Below, piece after piece: positions 47,376 to 58,400 of a DNA stretch of 64,000 nt (its first letter is position 1; each line of letters opens with the position of its first letter). Made by a program: the position numbers and the translations under genes. Where the stretch lies: positions 54,607,545-54,671,544 of the forward strand of contig CM024766.1 in assembly GCA_014218235.1 (NCBI GenBank), read 5' to 3'. The stretch is from Colocasia esculenta (taxonomy: Eukaryota > Streptophyta > Magnoliopsida > Alismatales > Araceae). The notes beneath the pieces are model-generated. The model ran no database searches, had not been told where the DNA came from, and saw nothing but the letters and a program-made list of their open reading frames with translations.

Positions 47376-49735
47376 TCAACATAATGGAGTAACAGAAAGG
47401 AAGAATAGAACACTGTTGGACATGGCCAGGACAATGCTTACAGAATACAATATACCAAAGTACTTCTGGGCAGAAGCAGTCAACACAGCCTGCTACGTTA
47501 TCAACAGATGTATGATCAGACCTATCTTGAAGAAGACACGTTATGAACTCTACAAGGAGAAGAAGCCAAACATCAATCATCTTCGACCCTTTGGTTGTAA
47601 GTGTTTTATTTTAAATTATGGCAAAGATAATCTAGGTAAATTAGATGCTAAAAGTGATGAAGGTTTTCTGTTAGGGTACATTTCAAAACCTAGAGATTAT
47701 AAAGTGTTTAATAGAAGAACTTTAACTATAGAACAATCTGTTCACATTTTATTTGACGAAACTAACCATTCTATCAAGAAAATAGAAGAAGAAGAAATTG
47801 TTGAAGAATTGTGCAGGGATCTGGAACAAGCTTCTCTTGATGAAAAAGAAGAAGACAAAGATGATCCATGTGACGACCCAACCAATAAATTGGTCCAACA
47901 ATCGTGCTAGTTGTAGACTTCCCAAGAAGGTCACCCATCTTGGGACTACTCCCAACTAAGCACGCTTTACTTCAGAGTTCTTTTCCTGCTCGAACTTTGA
48001 AAATGACTAGTTCGAGTTGTTGGTAGTTTACTGATTTAGTCCATTTAACATATTCTTATATGGGGTGTTACAATCCACCACTAGAAGAATTGCAACAACC
48101 AGATGAAACACAAGAAGAACTACCTAGAAAATTGAGGTATCACAAAGATCATCCAAAAGAAAATATTATAGGTGATCCTCAAGACAAGGTAAGAACAAGA
48201 GGTATGACCATTCCCTGTGACTTTACTGCATCTGTTTCTCAAATAGAGCCTAGGACAATCAATGATGCACTCGTAGATGAGTCTTGGATCCTAGCTATGC
48301 AAGAGGAACTTAACTAGTTCCGACGCAGCCAAGTCTGGACACTTGTCCCTAGACCTTCTGACCATCTAGTTATTGGGACCAGATTGGTCTTCAGAAACAA
48401 AATGGATGAATCATGAGTGATCATAAGGAACAAAGGTAGATTGGTAGCACAAGGATACTCCCAAGAGGAAGGCATTGATTTTGATGAAACATATGCCTCA
48501 GTTGCTAGATTAGAGGCAGTTAGAATTCTATTAGCTTATGCATGTTACCTTAATGTCAACTTATTTCAGATGGATGTCAAGAGTGTTTTTCCAAATGGTT
48601 TCATAAAAGAAGAAGTTTATGTTGAGCAACCACAGGGCTTTAAAGATACTAAGTATCCAAATCATGTTTTCCAGTTAAAGAAAGCATTATATGGTATGAA
48701 ACAAGCTCCAAGAGCTTGGTATGAAAGACTAAGTGCTTATCTTATGTCACATGATTTTATAAGAGGTAAAGTTGATAGCACCTTATTTATTAAGAAATTT
48801 TCAGAAGAAATCTTGATTGTGCAAATATATGTTGATGATATTATTTTTGGTTCTAATAATGAATCACTCTGTAAATTCTTTAAAATACTTATGCAAAGTG
48901 AATTTGAGATGAGCATGATGGGTGAGCTTAATTACTTTCTTGGTTTGCAAATCAAGCAGACCAAGGAAGGTACGCATATCTATCAAACCAAATACATTTC
49001 AGATTTATTATCTAAATATGGTTTTGACAAGTGTAAGCCCTTAGGAACACCAATGAGCTCTGGAATTAAGTTAGATAGTGATCCAATTGGCAAGAAAGCA
49101 GATCATAAGAGCTATAGTGGGATGATTGGGTCATTACTCTATCTTACTACTAGTAGATCAGACATAATGTATAGTGTATGTTTGTGTGCTAGATTTCAAG
49201 TTGATGCAAAAGAATCGCATGTCAATGCTGTTAAAAGAATTATTAGATATCTTATAAATACAAGTAAATTGGGTTTATGGTATCCCAGATGTTCTGAATT
49301 TAAATTGCTTGGATATTGTGATGCTGACTACGCTGGATGCAAAATAGATAGAAAAAGCACCAGTGGTCTTCCAGAAAGCAAAATTCAGTAGCCTTGTCCA
49401 CAATAGAAGCAGAGTATATTGTAGCTGGTAGTTGCTGCACTCAACTACTGTGGATCAAACATCAACTAGAAGACTATGGTCATACACTTTAGGAAATTCC
49501 AATGTTGTGTGACAACACAAGCGCAATCAACCTAACCAAGAATCCAATCCAACATTCAAGAACCAAGCACATTGAGGTCAGACATCATTTCATTAGGGAC
49601 CATGTAAGTAATGGAGATATTTCAATTGAATTTGTTTCTATAGATAATCAATTAGCAGATATATCAACTAAACATCTTCCTGAAGATAGATTTACATCTA
49701 TAAGAAGAGAAATAGGTATGTGTAATCCTGATTAA
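47376..49735 (+). pseudogene. pol: Element E integrase end, reverse transcriptase, RNase H
   Basis: This resumes the integrase with N-G-V-T-E-R-K-N-R-T-L (catalytic Glu). It carries an acidic linker interrupted by the Cassandra LTR (47869-48072), then copia reverse transcriptase (M-Q-E-E-L-N near 48298; V-E-Q-P-Q-G-F; Y-V-D-D-I-I-F near 48828, catalytic Asps intact) and RNase H (C-D-A-D-Y-A-G, then I-E-A-E-Y near 49410, and a C-terminal K-H-I-E-V-R-H-H-F). Lesions: TAG 48315-48317 (Gln), TGA 48414-48416, a deletion of roughly a dozen codons with frameshift near 49368, TAG near 49388 and a stop near 49491. It ends in TAA after N-P-D. Confidence 0.92.
47869..48072 (-). mobile_element. Cassandra-type TRIM solo LTR with 5S rRNA sequence
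   Basis: A 204-bp insert with plus-strand ends TGTGACGACCC and GGGGTGTTACA, flanked by ATCCA at 47864-47868 and 48073-48077. On the minus strand bases 47990-47913 match plant 5S rRNA, including the box A region (AAGCGTGCTT, plus 47959-47968), an AGATGGG intermediate element and the box C region (GGTGACCTTCTTGGGAAGTC, plus 47916-47935). LTRs carrying a 5S-derived Pol III promoter define Cassandra TRIM elements. It has no coding capacity. It interrupts E's pol linker. Mismatches to 5S show that it is not a 5S gene. Confidence 0.9.
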
Positions 49736-50084
49736 AATTTACTGCACTGCATGCTTCTTTCATTGTAAAACTTTTCTAAGTCCTGAGACTTTGACTCTTT
49801 AGAAGTTGGAGTTATGGATACTGTGACTCTTGAGAAGTCGGAGTTTTGTACTGTGACTCACATAAAGTCAAAGTTTGTAAAGTCGGAGTCTATTTCTCAA
49901 TTTAATTATTTATTTTCTATTTAAAGGGCAATAAATCATAACCGTTCATCTACTCATCTACAGCCCGTCTTTATAAAGACTATTTTCTCTCCTATTCTAA
50001 ATCACCCCTTTTAAATCTTCTCCGTCTCTCCTGTCGTCTTCTCCCTGCTTCACACATTCACAGTTCGCCTCGAAGGAACCAACC

Positions 50085-52000
50085 TTGAAGCTTCTGCAAG
50101 ATCTTTCCACTTTTATGAAGGAAGGTAGGTTCTTTAATCTCTACAGACCCTTTCGACATCTCATCTATCATTCCTCTCAGTCTCCTATTTCGATTATGTC
50201 TAGATGGACACTTCTAGGGCTTCGGAAGGCACCCTCTTCACCCCGAAACAATTGGGTTATCCTTCTCTAAGGCCTTAATCTGTCCAAGGATGATTGTAGA
50301 CTTCAGTCAGTTGACGGGTAGACTTAGTTGGGTAGCTGAAACCCTAGAGAGTATGGGTTGGTCAAAGCTCTGCAGTATCTTTAAACCTACATTCGAGGGG
50401 GCTCTTAAAGCTTTTTACTTATCCCTTTAAGTGTGTGCAGACAGATCAATCATAGGAACAGTCAAAGGAACTATTGTTACAGTATCTGAGGATCTGCTGG
50501 TCAATATTTTGGCTTGCCCTAGTACCAGACACAATATTAGTGAGGTTGTGCCCATTGAGAAGCAAAAAGTGGGAATCATTGGTCACTTAAGATCTCTCTC
50601 TAAGAAAGGGCTTCTCATCAACGAGCTCACAGTAGAAAAGAGGATCCTCCACTCCATCATCACCATGAATATCACCCCTAGGGCTGGCACACACTCCTCA
50701 ATCACAACTAGAGATGGTAGCCTATTGTTCTGGGTAGTACAGAGGCACAGGGTCAACCTGCCCTCCATTATCATAGAGAGGATGGCAGCGTCTAGAAATC
50801 TGCAGGAGTCCCTCCTATATGGACCTCTGTTGACCCTCATTTTCAAAAGATTTTCTGTTAATCTATCTGGTGATATCTCCGTGGCAGTAAAGGAAAAGAT
50901 TGGACTTTCAACTCTAAGAAGAAGCCACTACATTTTGGAAGACAAGGCACAAAATCAGTGGACCAAGGACTCTGTACCGTAGTGCTCACATAAAATATTT
51001 CCATATGAGACTCAAAGTTCCTCCTCTATTCCAACACAAGAAGAAGGTAGAGAAGAAGAATCACCAGCAGCAGATCAAACAGAGATTCAGACCTCTATCC
51101 CCTCTCAAGAATTAGATATTTCTGAAGAAACTATCAATCTTGTTCTAAGGGACTTAAGAGGAAAGGGAGTGGCTTAGGAAGAAGATATCCCTAGCACCAC
51201 TCCTATTGAGCCTCCCTTTGAGGAGTACCACCATGTATCTCCACCACATGTTGAGACTCAGCCTAGGTCTCAAGGGGAGACTAGTAAAAATCTGGATGAT
51301 GTGGTTTAGTTAATCATGAAGCAGCAAGAAATGATGACAGTTCTACAGATGCAAATCCAGCAGATAGATGTCAAATTCGATTTTATGTCTGAGGAGGTCC
51401 AACAGTTGAAGGATCTCTTATTACAGTTGGTGTGCCAACAGGGCACAAGTAATTCTCAAGTTCCTCCTGCTCATCCTGAGCAGCAGCACCAGCAGCAACA
51501 ACAGTAACCAAAGGTAGTAGGTGTACAACCAGAGAGTAGTTCAGTACAACCTGATAAAGATCAAGCAGTAGAATCAGAGCAGCAGCAGCCAACACTAGTT
51601 GTTCAACCTTCTGAGCAGCAGTTGGAGAAGAGTGATCTGGAGTTAGAACCTCAGGTCAGAACCTTTAAGAGAAGGGTTAGGAGAAAGGTTATGAAATCTG
51701 GTCAACCAGTCTTTCCATCTCACCCTTGACTATTCCTTCTCCTTCCACTGATCAAACTCCTCTTCTTTCTTCTGATCCTACATCTCCACCTGTTACTGAA
51801 CAACCTACTCCACCTCCACCTCAACCTGTTTCTTCTGTCTCCACTTCTCCTCCTCCTTCCTCTTCACAACCAAAAATAGATCCCTATAAGTTTGAAAATT
51901 TCTTCCTTGACAATGAGAAGAAACTATGGGATCTTCTTCAGCCTTTTCTGGCTCGCATCCCTCCTCCTCTTTATCACCCTAGCTCCACATTTACTCCATG
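50085..52000 (+). pseudogene. Extra post-pol frame of element E (SIRE env-like position)
   Basis: Between pol and the 3' LTR lies about 1.9 kb of former coding sequence in one main frame. First comes a globular part (best at 50431-50982, 183 residues, with V-C-A-D-R-S...V-K-G-T and L-L-V-N-I-L-A-C-P). Next is an acidic/Pro-rich part (51000-51300), a Gln-rich helix likely to coil (51316-51507), a Gln/Glu-rich and basic stretch (51508-51728), then, in a shifted frame, a Pro/Ser-rich tail (51726-52001). Stops at 50428, 50980, about 51175, 51307 and 51505 mostly replace Gln. SIRE/Maximus copia elements carry such an extra frame at this place, sometimes called env-like. The first part recalls the 'putative plant transposon protein' domain; that is from memory. 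Function unknown. Confidence 0.65.
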
Positions 52001-52222
52001 AAGTAAACATTGCAACAGTCAATATAAGCTTGTTTCTCCACATTTGCTGTCTATCTTGTCCTTTCTGTTAATGTCACAAAGCGGGAGAAAGAAAATAAAA
52101 ACAATTTGTTTTTGCATTGACCAATTTTTGAGAAAGAAAATAAGAAACAAATAAGACAGAAATCAACTATTATGCAAAATCAAATTTATTTTTCTGTCCA
52201 TTTAAAAGTTTTTGTCATTAAC

Positions 52223-52236
52223 AAAAAATGGGAGAA
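52223..52236 (+). other. Polypurine tract of element E
   Basis: AAAAAATGGGAGAA immediately before the 3' LTR start TGTTGAGC at 52238. Confidence 0.8.
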
Positions 52237-52237
52237 T

Positions 52238-54535
52238 TGTTGAGCAACTATTCATATCTAATTTTCTAAATTTCTAAACACTTAATTATGATATTTTTGC
52301 TATAACAAAAGGCTCTTATGTATACAAACATATTTCTTCCAAAGTTCATGCTTACACAGAACTAGAACCTAAATTTCTGTAAGTCCACAGCGTACACTGT
52401 ATATCATACCAACATCGACTTTATCCAACATCGATTTCATTTCACTCTAACATCGACTTCTATTGAACATCGATTTCTATTCAACACCAATTTCATTTCA
52501 CTCAAACATTGACTTTATTCAACATTGATTTCATTCAAACATCGATTTCACTTGAACATCGATTTCTATTCAACATCGATTTCATTTCACTCAAACATCG
52601 ACTTTATTCAACATCGATTTCATTTCATTTAAACATCGATTTCACTTGAACATTGATTTCTGTTCAACATCGATTTCTGTTCAACATCGATTTCATTTCA
52701 CTCAAACATTGACTTTATCCTACATCGATTCACTCTAACACCGACTTCACTTGAACATCAATTTCTATTCAACATCGATTTCATTTCACTCAAACATCGA
52801 CTTCATTCAACATCGATTTCAGTTCAACAATGATTTCATCTAGAACATCGATTACACTTATACATGGATTATGTTCACATCGACTTCATTTCAACATCGA
52901 TTACATTCATACATGGATTACATTCAAACATCGATTGCACTCAAACATTGATTACCTATATGAAACATTGATTGCTTTTGAAAGTCGAAGTAGATGTATT
53001 TCTTCTAAAGTCAAAGTTTATTATCTGTTGCATATCAACCTCTGTATACATGTACTTAGATGATCTTTTGTGTTTCTATCAGTGAGCACAACTTCAGGTA
53101 ATCATTACATGAGTTTTACATTGAAATATCTTTTACATAAAGATAGTTTCCTTAAGTCCTATAAATCATGTTTATTTCACTTAATTTAAAATTCAATTAC
53201 CTTTTTGCCGAGAAAAATATTTTATTCAATATTAGTCATTTATGAAATATCCTTTTTGAGATATGTAAAAGATTCAGAAATATTTTGTTATCCCTTCCAC
53301 TGAAAAGAAGATAAGTTGATCGATAGATGGTTAAGAAATTAAATGCTTCATAGGTATAAACTATATGGGCTATTTGTCAGAACCTACCTACCACTGTCAA
53401 AAACCCCATGGTTTTTAGAAAGAGATCGTGTGAAACTATCTGTCCATTCATGTTCTGAACTTCTGTCTAAACTTCCACATACTTTATACTCATTTATCTA
53501 ACCTACCTCCTAAGGTATGTATGGAGGTATATGCTTTCGTCTTGTCATTTCAGATTTGCAGAACATTTAATGAAGCATGCCTAGCCTTCAGCCTTGAGCA
53601 TGAAACTTACAGAATAATCATGAAGATGTCTATCAGCCATGAAGCTACCCATAGCATGAAGACGTTGGATCTCCTAGAGCTCAAATGAATGAGTGTCATG
53701 ACAGAAATCTCAAAGACATCAACATCGAAAGCTCCAACGGATATCCTTCAACGGTTAGCTTCCAACGGGCAGATTCAAAAGGGAAGATATTTGAAGCCTA
53801 TATATAAGCTTAAATTCAAACCAAGAAAATAGAGAAAAAAAAAAGAATAGAGAATACAAGATAGAGACATCAACTCCACTCGTTTTTGAAAGTCAAAAGC
53901 AAGAAGTGCCATTCAGCTCAGTCTTCGACTTCCTTGCTAATCTCTAATTTGAAGAAGTCTTGTTCTCCTTGGGTGGCAGTCTGCATTGCAAACTTCTCTT
54001 TTCCACCTTCTCAGTTTCAGAAAGAGCTAAAGACTTATTTCCATTTGTTTCTCATTCTGATTCTCTATGCTTGCTCATTCTGTTGAGCAGACACACAAGT
54101 GTATTTGTTTCACTTATGTGTAAGATAACCCACAGGGGGCTTGTTCCTTGCAGTGCCCCTCTTGTGAAGGGAAGACCTACTAGTGTATGTAGTCTTTGTA
54201 CCCCTTGGTTAAGGGAAGACTTGCTTGGGAGCAAGTGAGATTGTAATACCTCTTAGGGTTGAGAGAAGTCCAAGCATTCTTGGTAGTTAGTGAAATCCCC
54301 AGTGGTTTTCCTGGGGACTAGACGTAGAACTTCCATGTGGGAAGGGCTGAACTAAGATAAAATCCTTGTGCATTTTGTGTGATTGATTCTGCCAAGTTTT
54401 CACTTGTTTCACACACACCACACTAAGTACGAACAACTCTATTTAGTGTTATCTAGTTTTCAGATAAATTTTAAAGCACAAAAAAGTCCTATTCACCCCC
54501 CTATGGGACAACAATTGTGCCATCTAGATCCAACA
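52238..54535 (+). mobile_element. 3' LTR of element E
   Basis: 2298 bp, starts TGTTGAGCAAC and ends GATCCAACA, followed by the target duplication TACTT. It is clearly homologous throughout to 29932-34450 but with many substitutions and small gaps, so the insertion is not recent. TATATATAAG lies at 53799-53808. The frames 52830-53063 and 53886-54238 lie in LTR. Confidence 0.95.
52405..52980 (+). repeat. ATCGAT-word array, 3' LTR of E
   Basis: About 30 words of the form ACAT(C/T)GA(T/C)T spaced 14-22 bp, always in the same orientation, between TTTCATTTCACTCAA-type spacers. Departures from ACATCGA are mostly ACATTGA, a CpG transition. Confidence 0.93.
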
Positions 54536-54540
54536 TACTT

Positions 54541-54569
54541 GTCCTGATATTTCGCATCGGGGCATGACA
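54541..54569 (+). mobile_element. Last 29 bp of D1's 5' LTR
   Basis: Separated from the rest of the LTR (27026-29931) by element E. It ends GGGGCATGACA, mirroring the start TGTCATCCC. Confidence 0.85.
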
Positions 54570-54576
54570 TTTTTAT

Positions 54577-54588
54577 TGGCATCCGAGC
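54577..54588 (+). other. Degenerate primer-binding site of D1
   Basis: TGGCATCCGAGC, two mismatches from the initiator tRNA-Met site TGGTATCAGAGC, seven bases after the LTR end. Confidence 0.7.
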
Positions 54589-54744
54589 TTAGGTGTTTCA
54601 CAATGTCCTAGGCAACCTTGACTTCACTGTGTCAAGTTTCCATACCTAGTCCGAGATTGGGTAGAGCCTGGGGAGTAAGGATGCAAATAAATTTTGTGCA
54701 TTAATCACTAACATTAGATAAATCTATCTTGAAGGAACCAAGAG

Positions 54745-56786
54745 ATGGCTGCTAGAAATAACAACATACAATAAACCTTGCAAGCATTGACCCAAGCCTT
54801 GCTACAAGCCACTCAGGGTGGAAACAATGGTGCTAGGAACCTTCATACGAGTTTCAGTAATATGAATCCGCCCAGATTCAATGAAACCACAAATCCTAAT
54901 GAAGCTGAAAACTGGATCAAGAAGATAGAAAGGATTTTTTGGGTAATGCAATGTGCAGACTAGGAAAAGGTGATGCTGGCAACATTTCAACTAGAGATGG
55001 ATGCCAGAGCATGGTGGGAAGCCATTGAGGCCACGTTGGATGGAGTTCAGCATATTTGGGGGGAATTCATTCAACACTTAAATGACAAGTACTTATCCGA
55101 CAAGGTATAGGAAAGGAAGGCGTCAGAGTTCACAACACTAAAATAAAGGAACCTAACAATAGCAGAATATGAAGTACAGTTCTTGAGGCTGTCATGTTAT
55201 GCTCCACATCTCGTGATGACCGAGTGAATGAAGGCAAAGAGGTTTCTTCATGGGCTAAAATCACTTTATATCACTGCACTAGCCCTACTGGATATTTAGA
55301 CATATGGAGAGATGGTGAAAAAAGCTCAATTGCTGGAAGACGCAGACGCCTTGACTGACCGGATCAAGGGTCGCATGGTGAAAAAGGAATAAGTAATCAC
55401 TCCACTGAATGCCAGAACTCCAGAGGGAAGGAAGAGGTAACAATGGGGGAGAAAGATTGTCCCAGGACAAGAAATCCAAGGTTTCTGGGAGGACTATTGT
55501 AGCTACTACTCTGTTCAGTGGCAACTATTTACACTGCGGAAAGGAAGGACATAAGGTAGAGGACTGCTGGATGAGATAGGGTGTGTGCCTACATTGTGGA
55601 AACAAGGACCACAAGATATCTGAGTGCTCTCGACTGAGGGAAAGAGCCCCACAAGACAATCGAGCTAGAGAACCTAAGAAGCAAGGTCGATTACAAGCAA
55701 GCATGCAGCCTAAAGCTAAAGGGGAAGGTGGTGTGGTGGAAGGTGCCCTTACAATACTTTCTTGATCTACTTTTGTTTTATTTGACACTGGAGCAACACA
55801 TTCATTCATATCACAAGCATTTGTTGATACCTTACCTATAAAACCTATACACTTAAGTTATGAATTTCCAGTCACAACACCCCTTTGGGAAAGAACCCAA
55901 CTCAGCCAACACTTTCTCTCTGCTAATGTTGACATCGGAGGGAACAATTTGCCAATTCACTTAGTCTGCATGCCCATAGAACATTATGACGTTATACTAG
56001 ATGATGACTGGTTAACACAACATGGTGCCAGTGTTAACTACAGGAAGAGTAGGGCATCCTTTAGTGAGCATCTAAAACTTGTTTATTCGGGTGCTCAAAA
56101 CCGTAAACATCTATCTCTCATCTCTTCTCTATGAGCCCATAGGATGATAATAAAAGGGTGTTGTAGCATTCCTTTCTTCCATTATAGTGGAAAGGAAGGA
56201 AGTGAAGATGGAAGACATCGCAGTGGTTAGAGAATTTTTAGATGTGTTCTTGGAGGAGCTACCTAGTATTCCCCCTAAAAGATAAGTCAATTTCTCTAAA
56301 CATTAATTCTAGGAGCTGCTCCTGTCTCTAGAGCTCCCTACAGAATGTCACTTGCAAAACTAAAGGAACGAAAGAACAATTAATGGAACTCTTAGAGAAC
56401 AGATTCATCATGCCAAGCACATTGCCATGGGGTGCACTTGTGCTATTCATCAAGAAGAAGGATGGGTCAATGAGACTGTACAATCGACTACCCACAGTTG
56501 AATCAACTCACAATCAAGAACAAGTACCCCCGCTAAGAATTAATGAACTATTTGATCAGATCTTTAGAGCTAAATGTTTCTCTGAGATCGATCTCAAATT
56601 AGGCTACCACCAGTTGAGGATTATAGAGGAGGATATTCACAAGACGACTTTTAGGAGTAGGTATAGACATTATGAATTTGTCGTTATGTCTTTTGGACTA
56701 ATAAATACTCCTGCAGCTTTTATGTAGCCAATGAATGATATATATCGACCATATCTTGATAAATTCATGGTGGTATTCATTGATGA
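54745..56786 (+). pseudogene. gag-pol: Element D1 gag-protease-RT, truncated
   Basis: ATG at 54745 begins a gypsy gag (M-N-P-P-R-F-N-E; A-E-N-W-I-K-K-I-E-R-I-F; R-A-W-W-E-A). Two knuckles follow: the first lacks its first Cys (Tyr near 55520), the second is complete (55586-55627). The protease has D-T-G-A at 55784-55795. Reverse transcriptase (K-K-K-D-G-S-M-R near 56450; Y-E-F-V-V-M-S-F-G-L) runs to F-I-D-D at 56776-56787. The LTR at 56787 splits the second Asp codon; duplication would be GATGA (56782-56786). Many stops and frameshifts are present. A chromovirus is likely, but the chromodomain end is not in the window. Confidence 0.88.
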
Positions 56787-58400
56787 TGTAATAACCCTCT
56801 TTATACCAGTACAATTATACCAATCCACATCGACATAAAGTGTGTCGTCATAGTGGGACATGTACCCAACACTTCAAAGTAGGTAGAGATGTACACAAAT
56901 AACAAGGGAAAGTACACTGGAAGTAAATGAAATTCTTATTCCATCATTACCACACACATCCCACAATATATATATAGTAGCAAAATAAGTATAACAATGT
57001 CTATGATAACCAAGTCAATAATCCATCAAGGTTTCACATACTAGATAAAAAGACAAGTACAAGCTATAGCGATAGCTCTCTAAGTCGCAACTGCTCCTCA
57101 CACTCGGAGTTGCTCCTCACTACCTCTTCCTCGAGCTCTGGAATACTTGTCTCACCTATATGTTTAAGCAAGAATGAGTGTATGCAATAGACTCAACAAG
57201 CAACCTATTGGCCACATCTTTACACTTACCACATACACTTTACACAAATGCAACACATCAAGTAACTAATGCATGATTCTCATGGCAATTAGCAAGTATT
57301 ATATAAACATGCTTTAATATACTAATTACACGTGGATTTCCTATAACACATAATGGTTAACACAACTAACTATCATGACATGTTTCTACATATTCACATA
57401 ATCAAGATGGAGCACATACATACTCATGATACTAACATGTTATGTTTCTTATCTCATGCATTAATATACAAAAATATTTACTCTTTACTTGCTGTTTAGC
57501 ATAAACATAACACATTCACATGGTTTGACATTCCTTCACATTGGGTCACATTCTCACATCGCTTTCACATAATCACATTGCACATTCACACTTATTTTCA
57601 CATTGTTTCACACATTACCATGACAGATAGCCCAAACCACCATAAAGAAGGACACTATCACACACACATATCACATACCCGTCACCTAGGCATTACAGTG
57701 ACGAATCTTGGTTACTGTGAAGAACTGGGAGAAGCACTCTCCACCCTAACCAGTGGTATCTGTCAACCTCCAGGATTTCATCTTGATGCCTACAGAATAT
57801 CACATACACATTGAGGCTTCCCATAGGGACTTTTCTACAGTTTGGCTCCATAGCCTTCTATGGTAGTAGTGTCAATATCGACACATTAATCACTTTATCA
57901 CATTAACCACTTGTTTAACACCTAATTCTTGTGCACTTAATACCATGTTCACATGTTTATGACATAAACACATACCTCAGGTTACATAAATATTCTTTAC
58001 TATCTCTTAGTGCTAAAACATACTTAATAGAGCATAATCGTGATACTAATCATTAGTAAATCATCACTTTTACTTAATCATGCTTAACATGGTCATTATG
58101 ACCTCATATATGGAAACAACAACTCCGAATATCAAAACATGCTCAAATGTTTACCATAGGTCATAGATATGGAACATATCTTATTTCTAATTTTTCAGAA
58201 ATTTTGGAATAGTATAACTAATTTTAGAAAATAAAACAGATTTCAATCAATTAACATGTTGTTTCACTAAAAAAAGGCTCAACAGGAACTGGTGAATCTA
58301 ACTATCTGAAATCATGTTCACAGGAACCCTAAATCCATGGAAAAATACTGAGACTTAGACTCATAAAATATCTATTTTTTTTTCAAATTAAACTTAACAT
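56787..58400 (-). mobile_element. A-family LTR fragment (old copy)
   Basis: It begins (plus strand) TGTAATAACCCTCTTTATACC, the complement of the A-family LTR 3' end. It follows the family order: the GTGGGACATGTACCCAAC block, the tandem CACATTCACA-rich zone, the ACCCTAACCAGTGGT block at 57750 and the GGGACTTTTCTAC block. The U3 half is missing because D3-type sequence takes over at about 58400 (boundary uncertain by about 40 bp). It is more diverged than the copies at the left of the window. Confidence 0.8.

Larger units (their letters stand above)
29932..54535 (+). mobile_element. Copia element E (SIRE/Maximus type), nested host
   Basis: A full-length but decayed Ty1/copia element flanked by the direct repeat TACTT (29927-29931 and 54536-54540). 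It has a 5' LTR (29932-34450), primer site (34453-34464), gag, pol, an extra frame after pol, a polypurine tract and a 3' LTR (52238-54535). Three insertions inflate it to 24.6 kb: a solo LTR (30411-32511), gypsy element C (37178-47375) and a Cassandra LTR (47869-48072). Without these it would be about 12 kb, in the size range of SIRE elements. The pol motif style and the extra post-pol frame support the SIRE/Maximus lineage. It inserted 29 bp from the end of D1's 5' LTR. Confidence 0.95.

Noticed and set aside
47913..47990. A genuine 5S rRNA gene
   Set aside because: Only the middle and 3' part matches, with many mismatches, and it is embedded in a 204-bp LTR with target duplication.
50431..50982. 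A free-standing host protein gene
   Set aside because: It lies between pol and the 3' LTR of element E and continues in the same frame on both sides through stop codons.
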